Source: Chionis minor
Taxonomy: Eukaryota > Chordata > Aves > Charadriiformes > Chionididae
Assembly (NCBI GenBank): GCA_013398295.1
Contig: VZSF01008841.1
Span: 401,289 to 465,288, forward strand
Direction of reading: 5' to 3'
Length of the DNA stretch: 64,000 nucleotides
Shown here: positions 14,131 through 26,259 of the stretch, in pieces
Numbering within the stretch: the first letter of the stretch is position 1
Layout of the letters: every line of letters begins with the position of its first letter
Translations under genes and position numbers: made by a program
Notes under the pieces: model-generated
The model's database searches: none
The model's input: only the letters and a program-made list of their open reading frames with translations
What the model was told of the DNA's origin: nothing

Positions 14131-16326
14131 TAACATGAGTATGCATTATCAATAATATCCTTATTGTTTTTCACTGATAATTTTCATCATTTCAAAATCA
14201 ATGTCAGGCAATTATTTTAAAATATACAGTGGATGCATTATTTTCTAATAACCCTACAAATGTGTGTCTTGATTAAACAAAGAGACAAATTCAGCTCCAA
14301 CTAAGCATGAAATATTTTGTAATGTTTTCATTATGAGGTTACATACTGAGGTTGTTCATTAGATAGACTAAATAAGGAGACAATAAACAAAAACCGAGAG
14401 AGAGAAATGTTCAGGGCATCAGTATAAGCTCAGCAGAGTTTCTAGTTCTCCTCTGACAATCACTCTTTGCAAACCTTCTGGATTTTTCCACGCTAGAAGA
14501 GTGCTGTTTCCCTTTTCCAACCGTGCCGTGACTCGGAGGGGTCCGGGGAGACGCTTCAGCTGCCCAAAGCACTCCCTGGCTTTTCCCTCCCTGGGCTGTG
14601 GTAACGTCCGGGGCTTCACTGCCAAGCCCAGTTTTGGTTTGTCGTTTTAATGAAAACCACTTCATGTACTATAGGGCAAAAGCTAATTGTTTTTTCTTTG
14701 ATTATTGGTTTAAGTACAGTTAATTGCAGACTAAAGACAGGAACGCTAGTGTAAAACACATTTTCTCCTTTAGCATGTCTGCACTCTCTCCCATGTAAGC
14801 AAGCTGGGCTTGCCACCTATTTTTTACGGTTAAGTAATGATCATTACAAAAGAGAATTAACAGTATTTCTGGGATATATCTAGAGATACATATGTAGGTA
14901 CACATTAGGCAGCATCAGTATGTTTCTTCCTTTACTTATCATTTTTGCTATGAAAGAAAAACATGAAGATAATATATAGAGAGCATTTAAGAGTATGCGT
15001 TTCCTCTGAATGCACTCATTTTGATGATATTCATCATAATTAACCACAAGGTTTGCTTCGATTTCTTTTTATTTTAGTGAAGAAAGCTTTCTCACCAGCA
15101 GTATTTGCACTTCTACAGATTTTGATCCTCCCACTGGTGGAAGCTGTATGTTCTAGCTGGATTCAATGAGTGAATTTAAATTACAGAAATATGGACATAA
15201 ATATTCATTTCTTTAGGCTGTTTTCACCTCCTCCCCCCCTCCAAAAAAGACTAAGTCAGTGGATTAAAGCACAGCCAGAGCAAGAAGGATGGAAAGAAAT
15301 CAGGTACCAACTTCTCTTCACTAAGCCAGTGCAGTGACCTTGTGTCTTTTAGTGAAAAGGACTCAAGACATGTTAATGCTTCAATCAGCTGCTTCTGTGT
15401 AACATCCCCGGGACATACTGTCTGGTTGTATAAATGATGTGTAGCCTATGCACCGCTCTGGTGCGGATGGCATTTTGCTTTCTCTGCTTTTAAAAAGAAT
15501 TAGGAGCACGGAGAAGCATCCCTGTTAAAAATCAAGCTATCCAGCAACTTAGGGTTTAGTATTTTGTTAAAAATATAAAGTAAGTGAAACCAAACTTCCC
15601 TTTTTTCTAAACTAACACCTATCATTTCTAAATCTTTGCAAATACGAAAGATTACAGAGATTGTTCTCTCCTTGCTTTACCAGAAATAGGCGTCTGCAGA
15701 CTAGTTAAAACAAGTAGCATAGACAATTATGTTTCTGCACATAAAGAATTTGGCGTTACAGTCACCTTTATCATCCACTGTGCAAGACTACACATAGTAA
15801 TATCTCTGGACGTCATTCTTACTAGCTAGTGACAGCACTGTGAATTTAGAAGTTACTAGTCTAAGAATACGACAATTTTTACACAGCTCTTTAGTGAGTA
15901 ACTATGTAAAGCAGGCAGAGGAAGATAAAGTAGAAATGTAGGGCAGCATTAAGCATCACATTTCAAAAAGGACACACTCACTGTCCCATTTTTGTAGGAA
16001 GAGCGATAGGCTTCTCTTTTCCTTTCTTTGCAGCATTAAATTCATTTGTTACAACTGCAGATTGTCCTTTCAGATGTACACCTGTACCTGTAAACTAAAC
16101 CTTATTTCATGAAATACCCAGTTCCACGAGAGAAGTCAGCAGTAATTTTTTTGACTGACTGATTTAATGGCCATTGAATGAAAGTATAGTGACTATTATA
16201 GTATTCTTGGGTGGGTATCTTTCAAAATTTCTTTTTGTTGACATAAACTGCACCCATGACCTCAGAAAACTTCCTGAACATTGACTTGAAAATGAAAATT
16301 CCCATTTTCCCAAGAATAAATATCCC
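14131..16326. other. Non-coding DNA with a GC-richer bump
   Basis: A CpG-containing block at about 14515-14650 has seven or eight CpGs and overlaps two unrelated minus-strand frames of 68 and 84 codons. Neither resembles a known protein. The remainder is AT-rich with no recognised element; a short C-rich stretch lies near 15228-15240. Confidence 0.5.
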
Positions 16327-16351
16327 AGCTAGTTCTTCTAGCTAGTTCTTC
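16327..16351. repeat. 13-bp tandem duplication
   Basis: The unit agctagttcttct occurs twice head to tail, the second copy missing its last base. This is probably a replication-slippage duplication. Confidence 0.9.
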
Positions 16352-16352
16352 A

Positions 16353-16420
16353 CTGATGCACAGTGAAGTTAAATGACTTCCCCAAGGATAGACAACAGTC
16401 TCTCAGACCCTCATTATTAC
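16353..16420 (-). repeat. MIR-like SINE relic (possible)
   Basis: The stretch gatgcacagtgaagttaaat followed by gacttccccaagga and acaacag matches the order of the antisense MIR core, 'cagagaggttaagtgacttgcccaaggtcacacagc'. MIR-type CORE-SINEs are ancient and occur as rare relics in birds. The match is short and diverged, so the call is tentative. Confidence 0.45.
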
Positions 16421-19400
16421 ATGAGATACACATTTCATTTAATGTCACCAACTGCAATGGTTCACAAGGCCATATGAAAAGATAACTTAAGGAATATCGC
16501 AGAAAATTTTTATGGAATAAGGAACTTAAATGTGATTTTTAAATGAATGGGAGTTGGGTGCTTCCCACATATCTTTATTTCCTCTACAAGCAGCTGAACA
16601 ATTAGAGGACAGGAAAATAATATTAATAGCCATTCACTGGCAATGCAGACTAGAAATCAAAACACTTTTGAAAATAAAGACAGCTCAGGTAAGCTCTTTC
16701 TACTGTTCCTCTACATTTTTGACATGAGGATCCCTGTCATTATCCAGCAACACTGGAAGAGGCTTTTTCTCCCACTAGCTGTATCACATGACACTTCTCT
16801 ATCACTTTCTCTTTTCACTCCACTTAGTGATGACTGGTTTTTGGCAAACAGCTGCAATAAAACGGCTTCTCTTTACGAAGCAAAATAAACAACACATGGT
16901 GGATTTAATACAACCAATCATCTCCCTCTTCAAATGACTTTCATTGCATTTTCTCCTGATAGTAAGCGACAGCTGTGTTTAATGAGCTGGAAGAACAGGT
17001 CAATAAAAAATATATATGCATGTTGCTTAAGTATCTATTACATATATATAGACATTAAGGCAGCTCACAGTGTTTACCCTACTACAGGACCTTATCATAA
17101 TGACAAACCACCACAGGTTCCATCAAGCAAGATTAAAGATTATTTCCTCACATAGTACTGCTATTAATTCCTGAGTATTTTAAACTTATTTTCCAAAACT
17201 GTAGGTCGTTCCAGTGCACGTGATCAGAGACCGTGCAAGGTCTGTTTGCCTGGCTCTGTACTGTTAATTCTTGAAATAGATGCCTGTTGTCTGTTCTGAT
17301 ACTGGTTTTCTGCTAGTTCACAAGGGAGAGTTATCCCTCTGAATCAGCAATGCAAATAAACATTACAAAATTACAAAACAAGAGGGTTGAGAAGCTGCTA
17401 AAACCAAGTATTTTTGAGAGTTATTCCTAGGGAATACTATAGAATGTACCTACTGAAGTAAAACCAAGGCATTTCTACATAGTAATTGCTAGTACTAGAA
17501 CCCGCCTCCAAAGATTTGGCTGACACTATCCAGCACTTCAAAAACACTGATATTTTTAATTGTATTCTCAGGCCTTTTCTTAGCCCCAGAAAATTTTTTA
17601 AACCAATGTTCTGAAAAAAGTGCAAGAAAGGCACAAGGTTATTGTCTCTCTGTTCAAAGGGCATTTGAACATCATTAGCCCAATTGAGAGTCTCACAATT
17701 GACAGAGAAAATGTAAAACGCTCTCAACCAAGAATGCAGAAGCAGAGCGCAGCTTAGACTAACAGCTCAGTTTCTAATTGCACTCTTAGAAAGCATCCTG
17801 GCAATAAGGTGCTTAAAATACTACAGCAGGATAATGATCACCAAACTAGTTTGGAGGCATCTGGGACTGTGACTTGAAAGAATCAAGCATCCCAGCTCTA
17901 TTCTTTCATGTTCATGTACACATCTGAAAAAGCTGAGTCGATCCTTTCAAAACTGAAGTTAATGAATAAAAGTGTAACAGCCAAGAATTTATTAAACATT
18001 AAGAAAAGGATCAGAGCAAACGATCCACATGCTATCTCTGTAAGAGTAAGAGAAATGTCTAATTAGCTGTTGCTTTGCACCGTAACACAGAACCAACCAG
18101 CACACCTTTGGATTGGCTTTCAGATAAAAAGCATTCCTGAAACGTTCCTAAGAAAATAGTTTGTCACAGGTTGAATCAAATCACCGAGTCCTCAAAGCCT
18201 GGTGGTCTGTTACCTAACGAAGACCACCGTCCAAGATTCCAGAGTAAGAGAAGTATCTCTGCACTACAGTAAGTAAAGCATAATGCCCCAGGTGAAAAAG
18301 ATGCATTTGTTGAATCTCTGTATAGGTATTAACAAAAAGGCTCAGAAGTGCAGGCAATAAATATATTAGCAGTCACCCTATTTGCCAATACCATTACACA
18401 AATCAAAATAATGGTAATGATCTCATTTTATGTAGAGTCAATTCTACCAGAATTGGGAGGTCCACCTAAAGTTCAGACACTGGATAACAAGAGGAAAAGA
18501 TGAGGAAACGGGCGGCTTTGCATGTTCCAGAGACCACAGTGGGCTGAAAAGGCACACTGCATCAAGTTCCACACAACAAAGTCCAATTTTGTTCTAATAG
18601 CTTCCAGCTCTGCCCAAGACTTATGACAAGAAATTGAAAATTTCTTACTAACTCATTTCTGGAAGAGAACGAAATCTCCCAGAGATGGTTTTAAATTTAA
18701 TTGTTTGTGAAGAACATCAGGAACCAAGCACAGCAGGTTAAAGGCAAGTGAACAGCTTTCAATTTACTTTGCAGCCTATTATGATCCCAGGCTGCTGATG
18801 CAGAAACTCCTGTACTCTAGCATCTATATGGAATCACTGTGCCAAGATATAGTTGTGCTTATTTATGCAGCACATTCATGGCTACCAGTGGGAGAGAAGA
18901 GGGGTGCGGGAGGGGGGATAAACTCACCCCTGAACAGAACAGCTCGTGAGCACTGAGCTTCTACCTCCAAATGTTCTTTTTACACCCTTAATATGGATTA
19001 AGCAGGGGATATCAAGAAGGTGGCAAAGAGTCCAAAGAGCAAAAATATTTTAGTTTCCTTCAAATTCTTTTGTACAAGCCAGTAATCAGGTTTAAGAAAA
19101 GCCAAACACCCCCTTTTTGGGTATTTAACAGCTTCCACAAGGCTTCAACAGAAAGAGAACAGATTTCCATCACTCTCCAAGACACAGTAGGGAGCTGAGC
19201 AATTTGAAAAGCCAGTTCTTACCTAGAAAGATGAACTCAGTTACCTTGCTCTTTACGTTCTGTTAAGGTAGACTACAGACAATGCTATTCCGATTTACTA
19301 AGTATTTTCTTGATTGTATGTATAATTGGAGTCTTGGCTGACATATAGTTCAGAATTGCTTTGAAGTTCTCATGATAAGAGCTCTGTAATCTTGTTTGAA

Positions 19401-20340
19401 AAGACTGCCTGCTTTTAAATTCCAAGTCCCAGTGGAAAGTCAGTTAGATCGGGTTTCTACAAACAAAACAACTTTTCAAACTTTGCTGTCTGTCCTTACA
19501 ATGAGTCTAATAAATTAGTCACACACTGGTGGCACTTGCTGCATTGTCTTACTTGTCACAGCTGTGACAATTGTGAGCCTCTGTTTCAATTCATTATATA
19601 GTACTTGGGAAGTATTTATGATTTATACTTATATCTCAACAAAAGTTAGACCAGTGCCTCTCTATTTTGTATACCATTTAGTATCCATGCAGAATTTTCA
19701 AGTGGATTTCGAGCCATTTCTTTAACAGTAATGCAATTTAATCACATTTGTGACTGTGGTTTCTAGTTTTAGCTCCAATCAAGGCACTTTCATGGTGTGT
19801 AAAGTTCTTTTACCATGTTACTGAAATCTGTGCAGCCGGGGCATCCTTCATGAGGTATTTCATCTGTACAAACTCTCTTCTATTTAAGACTCCATTCCAG
19901 AGTTTGGTACATCCTGTGGTACCAGTATAGTATACAATATTGTCTGATATTGGGATGATGACAGAACTGCCAGACAATACATATTTTCAATTAGCTAAAT
20001 GAATATTTTTTGTCTATCAGTCAGTACGTAATTCCTGGTAAACTGGAAAACTCAGATTTATCACGTGAAAGGACTGAGATGAATGTATTTGATACAGAAT
20101 TTAAACTACTAAATAAAGATAACAAACTAGTTTTCATGAAAGAGTGGGGAGGATTATCATGCTAAAAAGCAGCTAGAGCCCTGTTCATGCCTTAAGGTAA
20201 GGAATTTTCTCAGTAACTTTCTGATTTGCAAGCTCAAGCACTTACACCTCAGTTAATATTCTTACCCTAAATTTCTTCCTCATTCACAAAACTTTGAAAA
20301 TCAAAAGTGTGCTAAAAGCCACAGTTTTTCATTGGATAGA
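16421..20340. other. AT-rich non-coding DNA, nothing recognised
   Basis: No transposon, exon or RNA gene recognised. Frames are up to 96 codons (minus, 17437-17727) without family features. A purine/G-rich stretch lies near 18895-18920. Confidence 0.6.
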
Positions 20341-20416
20341 GAAATATCTCTGTGGTTATATATATATATATTTCTATATCATATATATATATGATATAGA
20401 AAAAATATCTGTGGTT
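20341..20416. repeat. AT palindrome flanked by direct repeats
   Basis: A perfect 32-bp palindrome at 20371-20402 (centre atatatatat, arms ttt ctatatc / gatatag aaa) lies next to a further (AT)n run at 20357-20370. The flanks are direct repeats: aaatatctctgtggtt at 20342-20357 and aaatatctgtggtt at 20403-20416, differing by one CT. It can form a cruciform or hairpin. It may be a microsatellite expanded inside a small duplication, or a miniature insertion with target duplication. Confidence 0.85.
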
Positions 20417-20764
20417 TCTGCCTTATTCAGCCAGGTAATGTTTCCTGCTACAGCCTCTCATTCAATTCAGAAGAGGAGACAGAAGAATACAGCCCATTTT
20501 TTGTGAAAGGAATAATGAAGTATGCTTTGTCCTTACATTTTAAAACAGGAAGAAGTCAGCACTATATTTGATCAGTAAACAGTTAAAATTTAAAACCTCA
20601 TTTATTGCAATACCCCGTAAAAGATTTAAGGCAATCTACATAACACCAAAATGCTGTCAAATCAGAGTACAGTTTCCTTATGTATTCACTTAATTTAATG
20701 TTGGTTGTTACTGTTTATTGTTACTTTCTTAACAATATTACGTTGTAGGCCCAATTTACCTTCC
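20417..20764. other. AT-rich non-coding DNA, nothing recognised
   Basis: No element is recognised between the palindrome and the CR1 fragment. The junction with CR1 near 20745-20770 is indistinct. Confidence 0.5.
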
Positions 20765-20876
20765 CCTCCCTACGAGGAGGAGGATGACTTCCCTTGACCT
20801 GCTGGCCACGTTCTTTTTAATGCACAGGCCCTCTTAGCCACAAGGGCACACTGCTGGCTCATGGCCAACTGGTCCA

Positions 20877-21293
20877 TCAGGACTCCCAGGTCCCCTCTGC
20901 AGAGCTGCTGGCCAGCAGGGCAGCCCCCAACCTGCACCGGTTCATGAGGTTATTCCCCACTGGGGGCAGGACCCTACACTCGCCCTTGTTGAACTTCATT
21001 AGGCTCCTCTCCGCCTGTCCAGCTCCCGCTGTAGGGGCAGCACAGCCTTCTGCTGTGTCAGCCACTCCTCCCAGTTCCGTGTCACCAGCAAACTCGCTGA
21101 GGGTATGCTCTGTCCCCTCCTCCAGGTCGTCAATGAGTATGACATTGAACAAGACCAGGGCCGGTACTGACCCCTGGGGAACACCATGAGCTACAGGCCT
21201 CCAATTACACTCTGTGCCGCTGATCACAACCCTCTGAGCTCTGCCATTCAGCCAGTTCTCAATCCACCTCGCTGTCCCACATCTAATCCACAC
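20877..21293 (-). pseudogene. CR1 reverse transcriptase, palm/thumb part (dead)
   Basis: This 138-codon frame carries the RT motif B region VPQG (residues 38-41, bases 21171-21182), then LFNVILIDDLEEG. Motif C is FAGDTELGG (residues 68-71, bases 21081-21092). Active CR1 RTs have FADD there, so the first catalytic aspartate is replaced by glycine. It continues into the LMKFNKGEC region typical of the CR1 thumb. The first codon is GTG, so the frame start is just the end of an open stretch, not a true start. It overlaps the next RT piece in another frame, showing a frameshift between motifs A and B. It is not expected to encode a functional enzyme. Confidence 0.9.
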
Positions 21294-21523
21294 TTCTTAC
21301 CTGTGAGGACATTACGGGGGCCAGTGTCAAAAGCCTTGCTGAAGGCGAGGCAGACAACGGCCACTGCTCTCCCCTCATCCACCCAGCCAGTCGTGCCATC
21401 ATAGGTGGCTATCAGATTGGTCAAACATGATTTCCCTGTGGTGAATCCATGTTGACCACTCCCGATAACTTTCTCCTCCTCTACACGCTTAGAGATGACA
21501 TCCAGAGTGAGCTGTTCCATCAC
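21248..21523 (-). pseudogene. CR1 reverse transcriptase, fingers and motif A (dead)
   Basis: This 91-codon frame holds the conserved CR1 RT fingers string QHGFTTGKSCLTNLI (residues 24-38) and motif A, VVCLAFSKAFDT (residues 56-67). The motif A catalytic aspartate before FSKAFD is alanine (codon GCC, plus-strand bases 21344-21346 ggc). The start MMEQLTLDVISKRVEEEKVIG matches the CR1 region upstream of the fingers. Together with the change in motif C this leaves no intact metal-binding site. The two frames are parts of one ancestral RT. Confidence 0.9.
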
Positions 21524-21733
21524 CTTTCCAGGGATGGATGTGAGGCTGACTGGCCTGTAGTTTCCCAGGTCCTCCTTCTTGCCCTTTCAAAAGACTGGCG
21601 TGACATTAGCTTTCTGCCAGTCCTCAGGCCCCTCTCCTGTTCTCCATGACCTTTCAAAGATGACGGAGAGCAGTTTTGCAAAAACATCTGCCAGCTCCCT
21701 CAGCACTCACGGGCGCATCTGATCAGGGCCCAG

Positions 21734-22257
21734 GGATTTGTAGGCATCAAGTTTGCCTAAATGATCTCTAACCCGATCCTCCTTGATCAAGGGAGAATCT
21801 TCCTTTCTCCAAGCTCTCTTACCTCCAGGATCTGGGATTCTGGAGGGTTGGGCGAGCAGTAAAGACTGAAGCAGAGAAGGCATTCAGTAACCCTGCCTTC
21901 TCTGCTTCCTCTGTCACCAGGGCCGCTACTTCATTGAGCAGCAGGCCCATGTTTTCCCTAGTCTTCCTTTTACTACTGATGTACTTGAAGAAGACCTTAC
22001 TCTGATGGCCCTTGCCAGATTTAATTCCAAGTGGGCCCTAGCCTGCCTTGTTTCATTCCAGCGTACTCTGACAACATTCCTAAACTCCTCCCAAGTGGCC
22101 AGTCCCTTTTCCCACATTCTGTAAACTTCCTTCTTCCACCTGAGTATTCCCAGAAGCTCCTTGCTCATCCATGGAACTTTCCTGGCTCCTTTGCCTGATT
22201 TCTTGCTCCTAGGGATGCACCAGTCTTGAGCTTGGAGGAACTGGTGCTTGAATATTA
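21734..22257. repeat. Left copy of identical 524-bp duplication (assembly overlap)
   Basis: This stretch is repeated at 22259-22782 at a constant offset of 525; every segment I compared matched, with no differences found. The left copy ends directly at the N at 22258 and the right copy begins directly after it. Relative to the CR1 gene order the second copy is redundant. Collapsing the copies restores the normal CR1 order across the junction. The signature is two contigs ending in the same sequence joined by a placeholder base. Confidence 0.9.
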
Positions 22258-22408
22258 NGGATTTGTAGGCATCAAGTTTGCCTAAATGATCTCTAACCCG
22301 ATCCTCCTTGATCAAGGGAGAATCTTCCTTTCTCCAAGCTCTCTTACCTCCAGGATCTGGGATTCTGGAGGGTTGGGCGAGCAGTAAAGACTGAAGCAGA
22401 GAAGGCAT
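21926..22408 (-). pseudogene. CR1 ORF2 linker piece, chimeric across the N
   Basis: An apparent 160-codon frame with one unknown residue (X) at the N. Its first 50 residues come from the right copy of the duplication and the rest from the left copy, so the joined product does not exist in the real element. The content is the CR1 region between endonuclease and RT, with segments KSGKGARKVPWMSKELLG and WEEFRNVVRVRWNETRQA that are characteristic of this family. Treat it as an assembly product. Confidence 0.88.
22258..22258. other. Single-N assembly gap
   Basis: The only ambiguous base I noticed in the window. It sits exactly at the boundary of two identical 524-bp sequences, which points to a scaffold join with unmerged overlap and not to an unread base. 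Confidence 0.95.
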
Positions 22409-22782
22409 TCAGTAACCCTGCCTTCTCTGCTTCCTCTGTCACCAGGGCCGCTACTTCATTGAGCAGCAGGCCCATGTTTTCCCTAGTCTTCCTTTTACTA
22501 CTGATGTACTTGAAGAAGACCTTACTCTGATGGCCCTTGCCAGATTTAATTCCAAGTGGGCCCTAGCCTGCCTTGTTTCATTCCAGCGTACTCTGACAAC
22601 ATTCCTAAACTCCTCCCAAGTGGCCAGTCCCTTTTCCCACATTCTGTAAACTTCCTTCTTCCACCTGAGTATTCCCAGAAGCTCCTTGCTCATCCATGGA
22701 ACTTTCCTGGCTCCTTTGCCTGATTTCTTGCTCCTAGGGATGCACCAGTCTTGAGCTTGGAGGAACTGGTGCTTGAATATTA
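22259..22782. repeat. Right copy of identical 524-bp duplication (assembly overlap)
   Basis: Identical to 21734-22257 where compared. Beyond 22782 the sequence continues in proper CR1 order (aaccagctctcctg, then cttccttctagagcc), so this copy is the one joined to the true 5' side of the fragment. Confidence 0.9.
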
Positions 22783-22798
22783 ACCAGCTCTCCTGCAC
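22451..22798 (-). pseudogene. CR1 ORF2 linker fragment
   Basis: This 115-codon frame is identical over its last 110 or so residues to the chimeric frame to the left. It starts MQESWLIFKHQFLQAQDWC, the expected CR1 order upstream of WCIPRSKKSGKG. It is the genuine continuous version of this part of the element. No endonuclease domain precedes it, because the fragment is 5' truncated near 22815. Confidence 0.88.
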
Positions 22799-22815
22799 TC
22801 CGCTTCCTTCTAGAG

Positions 22816-25800
22816 CCTAACTTTTCTCAGTGAATCTTAATGCACAGCTACCACAGACAGAATAAAATGTGCCTGATTAAGAAAACTCTGGAGGGAATCT
22901 CAAAATTAGTCTCGTAATGACTCTTGTAATTTTAAAAATTAGACTAAAAAGTTAAAGAAATTATAAAAAATGAACCACCTTACAATGCGTGCTTTTATTG
23001 GGTCTTTGATTAAATGAAATCTGAGAAGGGATGACCCATGAATAATTGTCAGTTCATTTTAAAACTTCCACTCTTTCAATCTTGCTATTCAGTCTCACTG
23101 AACTTTTAAAGTGCTTAATTAAAAGAATGATTGGACCAAATCTTCAAAATCACTCTGTAGACCTCGAATGCTGAAGTAGAGCAAGTTATCAGCCACCTTA
23201 TTCCACTACCAAAAGAGTAGGGAAAAAATGACTCAAAAATATTTTTTTTTTTTTCCAAAAAAACGCTCTTCTGTCTTGGGAACCAGCACTCACGTTTATA
23301 AAGACAGCCAGCGATAGCTCTAAGCATTTTCACCGTGACATACCTGAAATACACAGGTGTATAAGAACATGTACATATCCACGTTCATTTTCCTACTGGT
23401 TTATTTTATCTTCTCTTAGGTATATTTGTTCTACTCTCTGACCAAAGCTATCACGCAACTCTTTAATTCCTCAGCCCTCTGCTCACTCCCCTTGAAGTGT
23501 CTGATTTCCTCCCATAAGTGGGTGTTTTGTCCCAGTCGGTGCTCTCAGTAACCAAGGAGGATTCCTAGGAATATTCCCATCACAACCATGTCTCCCTAAC
23601 AGAGACTACACTGCCCGATCTCAACTGAAAACTTATTAATTCCTTCAGTGTCTTTCAGGATATATTTTTGTCTCCAGAAATACAGAAATTATCCTTACTC
23701 TGTGATGTATGTTACAATCTACATTTTATGAGGTAAGATTGAAGTATCAGTTTGACATGACTTGAAATAAACTACCAAAAAAAGATCATGTAATGTGATT
23801 AATACGAAGGCTTGTTCTATTTTCTGTTAAAAGGTTCTTCGACTAATGTTAATAAATTGCTAGAGCTGGCTGAATAATTTGCCATGAATAACTTCTCTTA
23901 TGAAGATAGCTGCATTTCATACTCGTGGTTTGTCAGTGAGCAAATTTTGATTTCCATGAATGCATTTGCTACAAAAAAACATTCAATGATTTAGTTTTAC
24001 ACATTTCTCTACTCTGATGGAGTGTTCAGATGGTTTCATCACTGCTCAGTATTTGAACACCATGATGGGTAGCTGTGATTAGTCAGAAACTGTCTCAGGC
24101 TCCACTTAGTGTCCACTCATCCCAAGAAAAATGTTTTCCTACATTAAGCTGCCATCAGATCAATACAGTAGGGCACAGCTATAGTTATTCTTTTCCTTTC
24201 TCCGTGTCAGCTACCAGCTATGAGATTTAGAAGTTCATTTCTCATTAACAATTCTGACTAACTCAACCACATAAATATCTTTCAAAAAAGCAAACAAGAA
24301 AAATTCTAGCTGAACAAAATGGTATTGCTACTCTAATATTACATTAATAATTATCTCTACTTATTAATACTTTTGTTTCCCATTTTACTGCATTGGGACT
24401 TAAAAGCTGACTTAACAGCTCAGGTAGTCAGTGGCTATACAGAATATAGAATTAGAAACGCCAAGCTAGTAGTACAGCTGAAGTTCTAGTCTATGTTGTG
24501 CTAAATTGAAATTGCTTGGGCACGTACTTAAGTACAGGAAAATGTCCATTAAGATCAACTCCTTTCAGAAAATAGTTTTAAAAAAACAAACACTCACCTG
24601 TGCAATTTTTCCACAGCTAGAGGATGGGCAGTTTTAATTGATGTTACTTTCAGAGCTCAAGCTATATTGTTTATTTAAATATTCCAACTATTTTCTTTTG
24701 AGATATCAGTACGTGATGTTTTGCTTATTTTCTTTGTTTACCACTTCTTTTTCTGATTCAGGGTTTTAAGACTGTTAAAACTGAATATATTATCAACAGA
24801 AAAGAATCTCTTGTTGTCTCTCTCTCTCTCCCCACTCTGTCAGAATGTTAATTCTGTTGCCAGGTCAGCTCTGGCAATCTGATGCCAACTCCCCTACCTT
24901 TTTATATTTCCCGATAATAATTTTTTAAACAAAGACAAAAACAATCGTAATCTTTTAAACAAAAAATATAAAACTAATCATAACACCTTTTTGTATGTCA
25001 CGAGAAAAAACATATTTAAATTTCTGCACTGACTTGAAAGTCCAAGCAAGGAAATTGGAAGTGATTATGCTCTTGTATTTCAGATTTTGATATCCTGGCA
25101 GGCCCACTCTGACACTGTAAACATACTCTGCTTTGTAATGCTACCTTTAGTGGTGACATTTAAGGAAATTTTAAAACTTCTTAGATAAGGAGATTCATTG
25201 GCAAGGAACTCAAAACACTGTCTTTGTATACCTTATTTTATCACTAAGTTTAATTAATAATTCCTTCAACCTTGTTCTAGATAATTCTATCCCTTGGGAG
25301 GAGGATGAGGAGAAATCATTCAGCAGGAAAAAGAAAGCTCTACAGCTCTGAAAAATAAACTTTTAATTAAGACCAAGAAACCCCAATCAATCACAAAATC
25401 TAAACTCACGACAGAGATAAAATGGAGTCATTTGCATTTTCTAGTATAACTTTAAACTACCTGCATTCAGTGCACAGGTTGTCTGAATGCTAAATTTCTG
25501 CAAACTGTGCAAAACATGTTTGCCCAACAGTGAATTTTAGCTAACACTTTAGGGACTTTAAACTTCTACTCTTGTGAGAACTGGAGTCCAAATCCTATGT
25601 CAATCTACATACAGATGAAAATTCTTCAAGATTTAGATTATGAGGAAGCTTTCAATTAGAACTACAGCAGGCTCTGAGAAATTTGAAACAGAGGCCAGAT
25701 CAGGCCACACTAGATGTCCACACAGCTCCATACCACATGGCTAGCAAAAGATGCCAAGGAAAGAACCCAACAACAGGACTAACATTTAGTGCTAATTCCC

Positions 25801-26259
25801 TGTTATTTGTAGCCTGAGGACTTCCTCACATTTCAGTGTCTTGACATTTAACTGACCTTGACAGATTTTTCTTGCATAAATTTGACTGGTCTCATTTTGA
25901 CCTTATGTAAACTTTATCAACCATAAAATCTAACAGTACGAAATTCCATGGCTTAATTACAGGTTCTGTTAATAACCAGCTCCTTTTGTTTTGAATCTGC
26001 TGCATGCTAGTTTCATTTGGTGTGTCCTAATTATTGCAGCGGAAGAGACAATGAACTATCATTCCTATTAATCCTCTCTATTTCAATCAGGGTTTATAGA
26101 CGTTTCTCATAAGCTCCCCCTGTCTCCTTTTCTCCCAAGCTGGAGAGTCGTTTTTCTTTTTTGTTGCTCCTCATGTAAAAGCTCACTGATAATATTGTTC
26201 ACCCATGCCTAATCTTCATGTAAACTCCACATACACGTCCTAAGTTTAACTAAAGTCAG
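22816..26259. other. AT-rich non-coding DNA, nothing recognised
   Basis: No exon or transposon recognised. A T run lies near 23241-23256 and a short (TC)n run near 24817-24830. Confidence 0.6.

Larger units (their letters stand above)
20765..22815 (-). mobile_element. CR1 LINE fragment, antisense, truncated at both ends
   Basis: A long internal piece of a chicken-repeat-1 (CR1) non-LTR retrotransposon reads leftward. It covers the linker between endonuclease and reverse transcriptase plus much of the RT, and lacks the 5' UTR and the 3' (ATTCTATG)n tail. The RT frames are broken by frameshifts and stops into separate pieces. Two catalytic aspartates are lost: motif A reads LAFSKAFD instead of LDFSKAFD, and motif C reads FAGD instead of FADD. 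The apparent length includes a 525-base artefactual duplication at 21734-22782, so the real fragment is about 1.5 kb. It is a dead copy. Confidence 0.93.
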
